The notes under the pieces: model-generated | What the model saw: only the letters and a program-made list of their open reading frames with translations | What the model was told of the DNA's origin: nothing | Databases searched by the model: none | Part shown: piece after piece, positions 38,899-50,206 of the stretch | Numbering within the stretch: the first letter of the stretch is position 1 | Layout of the letters: every line of letters begins with the position of its first letter | Assembly (NCBI GenBank): GCA_007844125.1 | Contig: CM017572.1 | Span: forward strand, 25,749,879 to 25,813,878 | DNA length: 64,000 nt | Direction of reading: 5' to 3' | Origin: Sinonovacula constricta | Lineage: Eukaryota; Mollusca; Bivalvia; Cardiida; Solecurtidae | Made by a program: the position numbers and the translations under genes

Positions 38899-40589
38899 GA
38901 CGGACTTCACAGTACCGATTAGAAAGTTTCTACATAACCGCAAGTATTATTTTTATAGGGATGCAGCTCTTTTTGTGCATTATCAGAAATGTATTTGGAT
39001 TTTGTGTTTTCCGGCACACCGACACTTAACAGGTCATACGGCGCCGAATACGATAAAGTTTAACGTAAATAGGGTATAATCTGGTTAAAATTAAAAAAAG
39101 GTCAGTAGAAATATATAAAAAAATCTATCAGGTTAAAATAATATGAAATATAATTGAATACCGCTTAGTACAATAAACATTTAACAGGTCCAAAACGTTA
39201 GCATATTTATTTTACAAATTAAACTGTGGCATTGGTTTATATTGGAGTTTTATTGCAAACTTACAATCGCTAGGTTGTTAAACATGGCCCCTTCTGGGAA
39301 AACTTAGTTAAATTAATTATATAAACCAAACCCACTCTAAGGTAAAATCTTAGACAGCAAAACCCGGGCAGCACTATAGACCCTTTCAGTTACTCGATTA
39401 ATTTGCCGATTAGAGTAGCCCCCCTTGTTATGTGTGACGTAATCCGGTGATTGCTCTAGAAAACGAAAGCATCGTCTGCATGCTACTGAGAAGTGCATTA
39501 AACTGTTTTCAACGATTTCACGAACGTTTTGCGCATTATTAGTAAGTTTTTGTATTCTGCAATATACTTTCATAAACCTTTTGCTTAATTATTGGAAATA
39601 ATGTGTGTTTTTTTCGTATTGGATCTGTTAATGTGATTGTTTTTATAAAAAGGTTGAGGAGGCCAAAATGGCAAAATGATACAGTTAAGGCAGTAGTTCC
39701 GAAACACTAGCGAAACAATCGCTGTTTATTCATTGTTGTTTTCGGTGATTGATTAAAACTTTATGTGTTTGAAATCACTAATGTATCTTCTTCATAACAC
39801 ATATTAAACATTTGGGAGGGGTTTCCATCTTCGCCGTTTAAATCTATGTTTTCTACCTGTAGTGAAAGCAGTAGTTCCGAAACAAGAGCATGTGTTCCGG
39901 AACATGTCTATATGTCGGCATATTCCACCCGCTGCAGTACACAACGGAAGTTGGGGACTTTCTCAAACTTATGTTTAATTGTCAAATGACCTGTCACTAT
40001 TCTACTTAAGCACGCAGCAATTGTCCGTGCGCGAAAGACAAACCACAGTAAACATTTAATTTTTAAAGGTGGAATAACAAAACAACAAAAACAGATTTCT
40101 GCATACAGCTTTACTGACCTTGAGATGTAGGCAAATAAATAATAAAAAACATAAGTATTAAACAAACACACAACAAAATGATTGATGTCAAATAATATCA
40201 AGTTTATGACAATAATTTTGCGAAATAAGCAGAACCGATAATAAGGTTAATATTTTGAAAGACTAGTTAGGTTATGCTAGTAATTGTGAAAGACAAATGA
40301 GTTTTATAACTTTGGTCAAATTACAAACCTGTGTGCATCTATGGATTTAATGGCTTTCTTATCACATTCCCTCTGGGTTTGGAGGTTTTTACCAAGCAGA
40401 CAGTGCTGACTCAAATTAGACAACAGTCTGGTCAAGGTCTGATCTGTCTGCCCATAGTTGTAGCTCATAATAAAAACTTATTTCTCTGAAGTATGCACCA
40501 TACAGATTTTGTGGTGATAAATATCTATGAGGGCATGAATTATGAAGTAAAGCTAGTAAAGAGTAAATATTTCTTGGTTTTAAAAGTAT

Positions 40590-41068
40590 TAAAGGTGGTA
40601 TCTGACAGTTTGTTTTTTCCCCTCAAAATAATCAAATAAGTCATTAGCGCCTGAAAAGGTCTTGAAAATTGCTCTTCATTAATGTCAAAGATCTGTGTGA
40701 ACAGTCAAGGATAAATTCCCACTCATTATTGCAAGCTTGTGTTTCCTATCTGAGCCACGCTGCTTAGATAGTTATTTTTAAACTTAGGAAAACCATGTGA
40801 CCACTTACTTTTATATAGTCATCCGGACAATCTTCTCTGACGTCGGTATCTATTCTACTATCACACTTTTTATAGAGTAAGAAAGACAGAATATTTAGAC
40901 TATTTTTTTTTCTCAATTAGTACATTCTAAAAATAAGGTTAGAGTCAAAATCGTCTTTATAATGACTAAAGTATGCGTTTATGCAAAAAGTATGGCCATA
41001 TACTCCAAGGCAGCTCTCAGATATTGGTGTGCGTATTTAATATATGCAAATTGTTGGATACCACCTTT
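40590..41068. mobile_element. MITE-like element with 24-bp inverted ends
   Basis: The left end TTAAAGGTGGTATCTGACAG and the right end (reverse complement) TTAAAGGTGGTATCCAACAA are inverted copies. The internal segment ACCATGTGACCACTTACTTT also occurs near 15090 (ATCATGTGACCACTTACTTT), followed at about 15360 by a matching GGTACCACCTTTAA end. The family is therefore dispersed. It has no coding capacity. The flanking duplication is probably within TTAA or TTTAA but is ambiguous. Confidence 0.6.
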
Positions 41069-41624
41069 AAAGTTTTACAACCTAATATTCAAAATAAATT
41101 TCTGCTACCTTATCAATGAACTGAACCTGATACTTTTGAAATATTTGAAACAGAGACACCATTTTTTCGTGTATGTCATTTAATGCAAAAATATGATTAC
41201 GAAAATTAATGCTTATAAACAATTTGAAACTTGGGTTGAAAAAAAAAATAAAACACATAGTTTTGGTGGATTTCAAGGTAAATCAAGAAAACAATGATGC
41301 AAAAAATGAAAAATATGAAGTAATACACACATATAAGAATTGAGTAGGTACTTCTACACAAATTTTCAAAAACAAAGCAATGAGTAACTACAGATAGAAC
41401 AAGAACCTGCCAATGACTGTATATCCCCCGCCAACAGGTGCTTTTTTCCCCAGAAATGGCAGCCTAAGTATTTAACATCATTATTACAAGTGCAATCTAT
41501 AAAAAAAAAATAATGAAAAATGTTTCAGTTGTTATTAACAAGTTTACTGCTACACTCATTACATGTGTAATATGCAATGAAGGTACAATAGGACAAATGG
41601 TATCCCAACAATATGTATAGTCTC

Positions 41625-42144
41625 TTACAAACATTCAATTGAAATAGTTGATCCAGGTTCCATTTCTGAAACTGTCTTGTTAACTTGTGCAAGTGTTTGG
41701 TCAAAATACTTTGCTACTGGTTTGATGAAGTACATGTAATTACAAGGCAGATGAACCCCACCACCAATATCATGTTGGTCTGGCCAGGGGTATGAACTTG
41801 GTACTGGGTCACCACAGACTTCAGTATATACTATTCCCCCTTCATCTAACACCTTCCTAAAACAAAATGCCAGTTCTCTTGGAACATGGCCAAATGGGAG
41901 ACCTGCAATAATGTGGATAGTTCTGGGATCCAGACAAGACATGCACTTTCATCATGAATGTTATTATATTCGCTATCTACAGGTAATCTAGTTGGAAGAT
42001 CAGTTCTGGGAGGTTTTATTTTGAAGTGATGGTAAACTTTTACAACACAGTTTTGTACCAAAATGAAAATATCTGACAAAGTCACAGACGCCTCTCTAGC
42101 AGGCAGGCTACATGTACTGGTACCTTCACCTGGCTCAGTTCCTT
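41625..42144 (-). pseudogene. HIRAN-like domain coding block with a frameshift
   Basis: Two overlapping minus-strand frames give one protein-like stretch. The first (about 42144 to 41940) holds SVTLSDIFILVQNC and FKIKPPRTDLPTRLPVDSEY. The second (to 41625) holds IIAGLPFGHVPRELAFCF, then a Gly-Gly turn, CGDPVPSSYPWP and GGGVHLPCNYMY. The GHVPRE(L/I)A and GGxxxPC pattern is that of HIRAN-type domains, which occur in DNA-repair helicases and in many invertebrate mobile-element-like proteins. The switch of frame near 41930-41945, the lack of introns and a TAA just upstream suggest a decayed or retro-inserted copy. A sequencing indel is the alternative. Confidence 0.5.
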
Positions 42145-42808
42145 AAGGCATCTGAAGAAAAATAAACAAATGTTATTTTATTTATTAAGTAATGATTGTC
42201 TTTATGATAATGGTCAAATAAAAGTGAAATGTTATGCTTGGAAAACATGCAGACATAAATGATGTCAAAGCACATCACTTCACTAGATTTTGATAAATAT
42301 CTTTAATATATGTGTATGAATATGGGATACACATTTTCATTGATATCAAAATATGGATTGGTCCATTTTAAGTAACAGTATATTAATCCAATGTAGATAT
42401 ACAGCATAGCTCAGCATGACAATCATAACAACAGGCCTTCAGTTTGTTGTCCCGGTATACATATTTAAAGATGTATTTTGATTAAGAAAATGTGTTGAAC
42501 ATGCATAATCATTTATGAAGTTTTCTTAAAGCCATGATTACACTGAGACATTCTAAATGTCACTGGGTCTATTATAAGTTTTTCTTTCCCTACTATGCAG
42601 GACTGTCTCTGGATATTTTCAAATGTTGTTTTAGTGAAACAAAACTCATTTTGCATAGCACATATTTAATTTGGTTATAGGAGCCATGTGTATATACAAT
42701 AGTATTCTGAACAGGTGGGAATAAAAACAAATTAAAAGTAAAGAGATTAAAATCCTATACTTTTCCTTTCTTTCTAGAAACAGGGATAAGCTCTGTTTTT
42801 TGTGGGAT

Positions 42809-42818
<10 letters not shown>

Positions 42819-42841
<23 letters not shown>

Positions 42842-42999
42842 TTTGTTGTTGGTTTTGTGTGGTTTTTTAAAAAAATTTTTTTTTTTTTGGGGGGGGGGGN
42901 NNNNNNNNNNNNNNNNNNNNNNNNNNNNNNNNNNNNNNNNNNNNNNNNNNNNNNNNNNNNNNNNNNNNNNNNNNNNNNNNNNNNNNNNNNNNNNNNNNN
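42819..42999. other. poly-T run, G-run and 100-base assembly gap
   Basis: T-runs from about 42819 and a G-run to 42899 lead straight into exactly 100 N (42900-42999). Gaps of this fixed size are usually placeholders of unknown length, so distances across it are not reliable. ORFs through it are artefacts. Confidence 0.98.
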
Positions 43000-44142
43000 A
43001 TAGTGCATTTTGTCATAACTATTCATTATCAGAAATATTTACTAATTTAATTTATCAAAAGATAAAAAATTAAAGTTCATATAAAGTCTAAACTGGTTGC
43101 TCCGTATTTTTGCACATTCAAACTGAGTAGAGAACTGAAAATATTTTTGAAATTGTTCAACTGGAAGCTGAAATATTGTCATTTGTGCTATTTCAAAAAA
43201 ATGGGAAGTGAAGTGAAAAAAAATAGTTAAGATTTAAGTTCATAAAAATTCCAAAACTAGCCTTTTTTTATGAAACAGCCCAGTATCTAAAATTCATATG
43301 TTGCATTATTACAATGAATATATTATAAAGAAAAAAATGTGTGTCAAGCTACTAATTTCAAACTTAACCATATTATGCATGGTTCAATTGGTAAATGATA
43401 ATTAATGGGAAACCACAAGGCCTCAATTACCTTGCAAATTGTAGCACAAGTTTAAAATCACTAAATGTGGCTACAATCATGACAATTTCATTGTCAGTTA
43501 TAATTGCAATCATTACACTCATAGCCAAAATACTTGAACAATACCAAGTGATTCCCTTAATATCTAAATCACTTATGAGCTGCCATAAGTTTGAATTTGA
43601 AGTCAATGTAACGATATGCTGGCTTCACAATTATTTTAAACAAAGGATAATACCATGAATAAGCAATTGACACATTTTGAATTAACGAGAAAAAACAAAC
43701 AAACCCTGTTTATTTTGCTTTCAAGTGCAAAATACAGACACATCAATTCAATGATTTACTCGAGTACTCACTACTATATAAATAGATAGATATTTTTTCT
43801 GTTGCATTTTAAATATGAAGTAATTATATATTTGACTCTTTAAAATTTATTAAAAACAAATTTTAAGTATCATTATAAAGAAATATCACTGAATACAACA
43901 AATGGCTTGGGACAATCTGATTATGACTCATTGAAAATTCTGGAAAGTCAATTCACCTCTGGTTTTCAAAAGCTATTGAATTTAAAAACCCTGATCAGAT
44001 ATGTGGCACTGAGCTAAAGCATCTTTGATTTTCTTGCAAGGGTGTGAAGATACCTTTGTTAAGCTAAATCATATAAAAAAAAAATAACATCACCATCAGT
44101 TCACGTAATTTACAAGATACAGCCAATAAATTAACTTACAGT

Positions 44143-44370
44143 CTAATAGAATTTTTGATGAAAAACCTTTGCATCTTCCAACATTAGAGCACACAGGGTC
44201 CAAGTTTCTGTCATTTTAAATGATACCAGATAGCCATTATTATATTTGTGAACACAAAAATATTCTTTTTCTTCTGCTGAAATAAAACGACACATAAAGT
44301 CCACATCCTGTTTCTTTAGTACAAATATTGAACTCGACGGTCCTTTCCAGCAGCACCTGTACACGGACAT
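44143..44370 (-). CDS. first coding exon of a minus-strand gene, possibly PAXX/XRCC4-like
   Basis: ATG at 44370 opens 75 codons (MSVYRCCWKGPSSSIFVLKK onward). An acceptor-like TACTGTTTCAG lies about 70 nt upstream, and a donor-like GAG|GTAAGA further up at about 44487, though that 'intron' would be too short. A strong donor ACT|GTAAGT (intron from about 44139) follows the coding part, but an in-frame TAG lies just before it, after an AAAAA run. The pattern FCVHKYNNGYLVSFKMTETW, then TLC, loosely resembles the N-terminal head of PAXX, which carries F-x-C, G-[FY]-x-L and W-S-x-C. That resemblance is weak. No later exons were found, and the assembly gap lies downstream. Confidence 0.35.
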   Translation of the reverse strand: MSVYRCCWKGPSSSIFVLKKQDVDFMCRFISAEEKEYFCVHKYNNGYLVSFKMTETWTLCALMLEDAKVFHQKFY

Positions 44371-44857
44371 ATTTAAACTTTTGCATCTTTTTTAGAATTT
44401 ACACACTTTAAAAATATTTTTTACAACGAATCTCTGCTGAAACAGTAAACATTCAGACCTCTAACTGACTGTAAAATCAAATCTTACCTCGCGCATTTAA
44501 ATGGCGGCTGTAAAGTATCATCTATGTGAGCAGGCGCTTCCTGTCGTTATGTTACGTATAACATAAAGCGTCTGAGCGCACTGTTTGGCGCGTATTCTCC
44601 TAAGAGTGATCTCCCTCTGCCTTCGCACACTTTTCAAGGTCACGTGATAAATAAAAATGTGCGAAATATGTGCGAACATGTCTTGACTAACCGTCATTTT
44701 GAGGACTCTTTGATTTTGCGCTAAATCAACGTAGGTCCTCCCAGATAACGCAAAATATGGAAATAATTTCGAGGACTAGGGTGTAAGTCCTCGAACTGGA
44801 GATAGGTCCTCGTATTGTTGGTGTGCGATCAAGCCTTAGTCCTCTAAAAGATAGGTA

Positions 44858-44860
44858 TAC

Positions 44861-44917
<57 letters not shown>
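44858..44917. repeat. (CA)n microsatellite
   Basis: About 28 CA units on the plus strand. Confidence 0.95.
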
Positions 44918-44921
<4 letters not shown>

Positions 44922-45459
44922 CCTCTGTTTTGTAAAATTAAGTGTATTTTATCATTGTAATTTATAGATGTCGTTTAGCTGACATAAATATTATCTCTGT
45001 CGTGGTTGAAGTGGAAACAATGTAAGTACTAATACAGCTTTTATCTTTATTAAATGCATTTCTATTTCTTTGGTTATCTTTAATAAAGTATATAAGCTTG
45101 CATTTTTTACAAGTACCAATGTGTGCAGTTTATTTTATTCTTTAGAATGTATCAGTTTTGGGAATAACAATAACAATAACACTCACAGAACAAAACTGAA
45201 GTAGTGTAGTGATTGTACTTTTAATTCATTACTTTTTGCTAGTAAACAAAGTAAATCATATATAAAAATGTTTTAAGTTGAAAAACCAATTCACAGTGAA
45301 AATACTTGTTTTACAAACTACAGAAATAAAATATATCTATAACTGAAAAGAAAAAACAACAACAATTATTTATATTAAATTATGTTGAAATTGAATTTTG
45401 TGGACATTTTTATTCCTCTTCAGCCAAAATAGTCCCTAAAAAGTGTGTTACAATAATGT

Positions 45460-45888
45460 ATTGTTTTCTAGTGGAAACTACCGGAATAGTACATCTCGAT
45501 GTTCATTCTTCGACAGGGTCCGCTCGAAACTCGAAGGGGTTGCAGGAGCTTCTAGGCTTCGAACAGTACCGTCGTTCCTTCTAGTCAGGGGAAGGTGACC
45601 TAGGGGACCGTCCTGTAAATTTGAGCCCGCACAGGTTGTTGTTTATCCACCTAGAAGAGGTGAACACCGCTGAAAACGCCTTGAACGAGGCCCCCAGTAG
45701 TTTGCTCGCTGTTGTCGCTGTCGGCGGCTGGTCGTACGGAGAGATCAAATCATCCGTATTCCCTAATATCAAGTTCAAGCTCCTGAGACAGAGAACAATC
45801 TCTAAGCTCACAATCCCTGTTAGAGACATGCTTGGTAACAGAATAGACAACCACGGTGCCAGTGAGTGTCGTCCTTGAGGTGAAATGA
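45460..45888 (+). pseudogene. virus-like penton/minor-capsid-type protein, decayed
   Basis: The frame is open from about 45460, interrupted by TAG at about 45580, and continues to 45876. There the frame slips by one base near 45861; a stop TGA in the shifted frame lies at 45886-45888. Visible pieces include GLQELLGFEQYRRSF, HRLLFIHLEEVNTAENALN and KLTIPVRDMLGN. The order (helix with LLGF, a strand of the form xxLxFIHLEE or YVxLxx, N-x-x-PSSLLAV, and a final IxVRDxxGxxI) is that of short penton or minor-capsid-like proteins in Maverick/adintovirus-type elements of invertebrates. The assignment is from remembered family patterns. Start codon unclear. Local GC is much higher than the flanks and there are no introns. 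Confidence 0.5.
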
Positions 45889-46641
45889 GTATATTTGGTG
45901 GGCGTGGTGTGGGGTGGAAACCCAGTGCAGACTACGCTACTCGGGCTTACGTCGATGCAGTTGCTTCACTACAGAGTTCGCCGGATCTGACCCACTACAT
46001 AAAAAAGGATCAGAATGGTGATGTAGAATGGGGGGGTCGGATCATGAACCTCGGCGACATCGAATTACCTGCGGATGCGGTTTCGGCGATAGTGGTCGAG
46101 CAAGGGTGGAAGTTCTTAAAAAGTCCTCATGAAAAACGGCGACACGGCTATGGAAGGTCACATTAATCTAAACAATCAGCGGGTAGTGAATTTGGATCTT
46201 CCAGATAATTCGAACGATGCCGCGAACAAGCAATACGTTGACGGGCAAATTTCCAAGCCCATAATTACCATCGTGGCGGAAGAGTGCAGGCCCTTGGGAG
46301 ACGGCGAATTTAATTGGCTGTTCAGATCAAACTCGGACGGTAATATCCATAGTTAAGTGGGCGACGTCATAATGAAAAAAGTTAAGATACTGGCTATGTC
46401 TTTGTCTGCGGCTCAACGTAATGGAAACTCAGAAGAGCGGGTGTGTGTTGGTGATAGACTAGGTGGAAAGTATCAAGACGGTTATGATATAACTAAGAAT
46501 CCAGGCTATTATTCCGATGAGAAAACTTTCCAACAACCGCCAGAAATTGAAAAGAGCGATGTTATCAACTTTCAGAAGCGTGAATCTAGTCGGACCAATG
46601 CTTCGGGAGTGGTTGCTCTGCTAATTGAACTAGAGATATGA
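45885..46641 (+). pseudogene. virus-like tail-fibre-type protein, broken by one frameshift and one stop
   Basis: ATG 45885 overlaps the upstream TGA as ATGA, a compact arrangement unlike the surrounding host genes. The N-terminal part has GWKPSADYATRAYVDAVASL. The middle repeats the phage and virus fibre motif (MKNGDTAMEGHINLNNQRVV, then DAANKQYVDGQ). The C-terminal part looks like a beta-rich knob (LGDGEFNW, KILAMSLSA, DVINFQKRE, VVALLIELEI). The reading frame changes between about 46105 and 46135, and TAA at 46354-46356 interrupts it in frame; the last stop is at 46639-46641. Similar proteins (fibre repeats plus 'G-E-F-W-S-F' and 'RINF' blocks) occur in cnidarian and mollusc virus-derived loci. 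The two lesions make it a relic unless they are assembly errors. Confidence 0.6.
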
Positions 46642-46677
46642 AGGGGTAAAACTCGAACCGATACATGAAAGACGGAG

Positions 46678-47115
46678 TTGACTCCAAAAGCCCCACCAAT
46701 ATATACTACCCTGCCAACTAAGGGTGATGGGCACGCTTACCGTCTTCATATAACCCGAATCCAGGCAGAGTTAATGCGAGAAGCCGAAAAAAGGACAAGC
46801 CTCAGCAAGCAATATACGAGGGCGTTGAATTCCGTAGATGATACCGACGCTGCTTTGGCGGCCGTTGGCGCTGGACTTGGAATCGAAGGTTTATTTCTCA
46901 TATCGACGGTCGTTGTCCTTCCGATTGCTGTAGAGCTCAAGATTGGGTCTCTTGGTTGCGCGGGCCTCTGTGTTATTAGCAAGCTTAATACCATCTCCGA
47001 CATCTTGAGCAAAGCCCTGGCAGACGGGAATATATCTTCAGGAGAATAGGGAGGAGCTTCGAAAAAAAAATCCTAGAAGAAGGTCGCAAAGAAGCGCTAG
47101 CGGAGCTTTCCAAAA
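46678..47115 (+). pseudogene. SLATT-like two-helix membrane protein of the virus-like cluster, 3' end frameshifted
   Basis: The frame runs from about 46666 (no ATG in frame; a TGA precedes it) to TAG 47047. It has a Pro-rich lead (KAPPIYTTLP), a basic amphipathic helix (RIQAELMREAEKRTSLSKQY), two adjacent hydrophobic segments (GAGLGIEGLFLISTVVVLPI and IGSLGCAGLCVI) and KLNTISDILSKALADGNIS. Coding character continues after the stop in another frame up to a TGA at about 47118, so there has been an indel in or before the A-run at 47061-47069. The architecture, with a charged helix then two membrane helices and an EF-hand-like tail, matches a common protein found beside fibre-like genes in cnidarian and mollusc virus-derived elements. 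Its role there is unknown. Confidence 0.5.
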
Positions 47116-47118
47116 GTT

Positions 47119-48180
47119 GAATACTCCCGCTCTCTGAGCTGCGCGTGTAGTACGCACTGTCTAGATAAAGAACCCCCTGCAGCTTACCAGGAATATATAA
47201 TGTGTGTCGACTCTTTGCCCGCCGCAGCACGCTTGAAAAGATTGACAACTTAAACAGCCGACAAGATGTTTTAGTACACTGTGCTTATTCGAACGTATCT
47301 GCATCAAATTACCTTAAATTACTTTACCAATATTGTGTTTACACGAGCGTACATTTATTGATACATACCTGAAATTGGTTACTTCTTAAATTTTCACCTT
47401 GGTGTTAGAAAAGTGGATTAACTGTGTGGAAATTTGTGTGGACTTGCAGAATCTAACTTGGATTGGTATAATTTAGTTATTAGCCGCGGTTTGTGAAGGA
47501 TACCTATTGACCTGTCAATTATTTAGTGATGGTTTGAGGAGGATATTATGGACATTGTAGAAGGAGGTATGTCCATGACGAGCTCGGGGACGTTCGGTCA
47601 GCATCTTGGACGGCCTGACAGACGTAAAAAATCAACCCGGCCGGGGGTTCACGACCCAAAGAAAAATAATAAAATGTCCCTCGGACGTTAAATTGCTGGT
47701 CTTGAACAAATAATAAAACTGCCCTCAGACGTTAACTTGCAGGCCTTGAAAAAAATAATAAAACTGTCCCACGGACGCGGGACGCCAGCTGACAGGCCTT
47801 AAAATTTGGGAACTGAAGTTTTTCTCACATACTCTCTCACACTTTAGCATTCGGCCTGCCAGCTGTTTCTGACCACCTTAGCTTTGGACTGTCTTAGGTG
47901 GTCAGGGTCTTAGCTCTATATATGTGTGTGTGTCACGTTCAACCCTTTGTGGATGTATGTCAAGGGTCATTTTCGAAATGCGACTGTACCTAAGGTAACG
48001 TGTGTCTTGTCACAGTAAGCTCTTATATCCGTCCGTGTCCCTCTTGGGACAACTGCATACTACTTTTAAGTATACTTTAATTTACGCTGTGTGATTTTGC
48101 AATCCATAATCACGCGAGATCACGCGAGACTTTTTGCGAGGCAAAATAGTAACCCAATATCTCATATCTGCATTCCGAAA
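47119..48180. repeat. GC-richer tract with a 44-bp triplicated unit and a 47-codon ORF
   Basis: A short plus-strand ORF runs from ATG 47548 to TAA at about 47691 (MDIVEGGMSMTSSGTFGQHL onward, then basic). Its end overlaps three diverged copies of a unit that contains AAATAATAAAA, TGYCC(T/A)C(G/A)GACG and GGYCTTGAA, at 47664-47810. The tract may be the far part of the virus-like insertion or an unrelated repeat. No family is recognised. Confidence 0.35.
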
Positions 48181-48425
48181 TGGGTTTAATCAAATATATT
48201 TTAAGTTGTGTATGTATTAAAGGCTTGGACCCTTTTCTGTATATCGGCAACAATGTGCCCCCCCCCCCCCCCCCTACTCCTCCTACAATCGTCGATCTGT
48301 TTCAGATCATTACCCTTGTCGCCACACTCATTCTGGTGGCCTATATGATGCATCAGCTTGAGCGGTATATCGAAGAAACTGCAAAACTGATTCCCACGAG
48401 GATGTGGGGAGATCTTTGGGTCTAA
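48180..48425 (+). CDS. small ORF with one predicted membrane helix
   Basis: 81 codons: a Pro run from a C-tract (48257-48275), a hydrophobic helix (LFQIITLVATLILVAYMMHQ) and an amphipathic end finishing ARMWGDLWV-like (PTRMWGDLWV). Because the C-tract length is uncertain, the two halves may not be in the same frame. It may belong to the virus-like cluster 1 kb upstream, or be spurious. Confidence 0.25.
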   Translation: MGLIKYILSCVCIKGLDPFLYIGNNVPPPPPPTPPTIVDLFQIITLVATLILVAYMMHQLERYIEETAKLIPTRMWGDLWV

Positions 48426-48680
48426 TGCAGCACAGCCCCTCTGGGCCGGCGAGGGTGGTGGGCCGTCCCCTAGGGTGAGTGCCCATTTTTTTCTTCGATC
48501 TTTTGGCTGCGAAGTTGGGATTCTTGTGGGGGGCTTTATTCGTTGATTTATTGGCTGCGAAATTTGGATTCTAGTGGGAGTTTTTTTTTTCTTTGATTTA
48601 TAAGCTAAAAGAACCGGCGAATTAGTCCGCTGCACCCCCCCCCCCCCCCCCCCCCCGCCCCCCTGCTGCTTCAATTTTTG

Positions 48681-49790
48681 AAATTGCAAGTCAGTATATT
48701 TAACATTGTCTCTATATAGTTTGGATGTACACTATAAAATAAAATTAACTAATAACAGTACAAAACATGCCAAGTGGTCCACCAGATTCTATACGGTACT
48801 CCAACCTTCTATGAAACTTTATTACGTTATCTTACATTAACCGTTCTTTGCTTTGCTTCACGGTAAAATAATGTCTCTTGTCACAAAGTCCACATGTTAC
48901 ATTTCTTGCGAAGCACATATTTTGATTGTTAAAAGACTTCGCTGTCACATTGCTCACGTTTAAAATTGCGAGGTTGATGTCGGTTTTGTGGACGTAATTC
49001 TGACATGTACAAAGAATCAAGTACATACGTTATATCGCCTAACACACTGATAGGTACCTATTTTAATTATTTACCCATACGAATGAGACGATTGCTAAAC
49101 GATCTCAGGTTTTGATCAGATTCTAATTTCATTTGTATGTCTTGTATGTCTTCGTCTTTTGGCTCAGATGGTTCTAATGTTCTTTTAGTTTCTTCATCAG
49201 TATTAGTAACGAGCTGATCCTTGTTAGTTCATCTGAGCACAACGTGCTCAAGGTGAGCTTTTCTGATACTTGTAAATACCCCGATATTGTCATTTAATAA
49301 TTAATATGCCTGTTATCTTTACAACTTTTCTTAATCTATCTGTATAATATGACTTCAATTTGCTCTAGGGCAGGGGTGACACTTATACGAAATATCTTTA
49401 AATATCTAAATATCTAACTGCCTAATATGATTAAATTATACCAAAATTATATGTATCAGTAATGTGAAAATAACAGTTCTAAATTTTCCAATTATAACAA
49501 GAAACAATGTATCATAATAAAGATGCAAAACCTTACGTTTACCTTAACATTATTAAGTTTACCAACATATTTTCCTGACGTATAAAACCCATTTTATTTC
49601 AATTTATCTTCATCATATTATTATCCCGGTTCTTTGACATAACACATACCAAGTTTTATACTCGAGCCATGACCCCTGTTGCGTACAAAAATAATAGTTC
49701 GAATGACTATCTAAATCATGAATTTACTACTGTATTTAAGGTATTTTATTTCGACAAAGTTTTTAATAGTTTTATATCACGCGTGCCATT
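48681..49790. other. no gene seen
   Basis: AT-rich sequence. Short open frames on the minus strand (for example near 48832-49026) have no recognisable domain or splice support. Confidence 0.4.
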
Positions 49791-49796
49791 TGTTTA

Positions 49797-49832
<36 letters not shown>

Positions 49833-49842
49833 GATTATTATA

Positions 49843-49875
<33 letters not shown>

Positions 49876-49965
49876 ACTATTATTATTATTATTATTACTA
49901 TTATTATTTATTGTTATTGTTGTTGTTTTTATTATTATTATTATATTGTTTTTGTTGTTATTTAT
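49797..49965. repeat. (ATT)n microsatellite
   Basis: About 160 bp of imperfect ATT/TTA triplets with TGT interruptions. Open frames through it (poly-Ile or poly-Asn) are artefacts. Confidence 0.95.
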
Positions 49966-50206
49966 GTATGTAAATGAAAGAAGATTCGGCAATGCATGCC
50001 TAAGCCTCTTATGGACATTCGAACTTGTAAGATTACACTTAAAAAGATAACCTAGATCGTCCATTCTGGGTCATTGGTAATATGGTTCGTTATCCGTCAA
50101 GAACAATAGCTCGGAACGGTGTGAGATAAATTGATACATGCCAAGTGTGCCAAGTTGCCTAGGAAAGTACATTGTTCCTTCATGCACTGCCCACGTGGTC
50201 AGAGGG

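Noticed and set aside
38780..39079. Long proline-rich ORFs on the plus strand
   Set aside because: They depend on reading through a C-tract of uncertain length after the MULE remnant.
42646..43026. ORFs across the N gap
   Set aside because: They are built from homopolymers and undefined bases.
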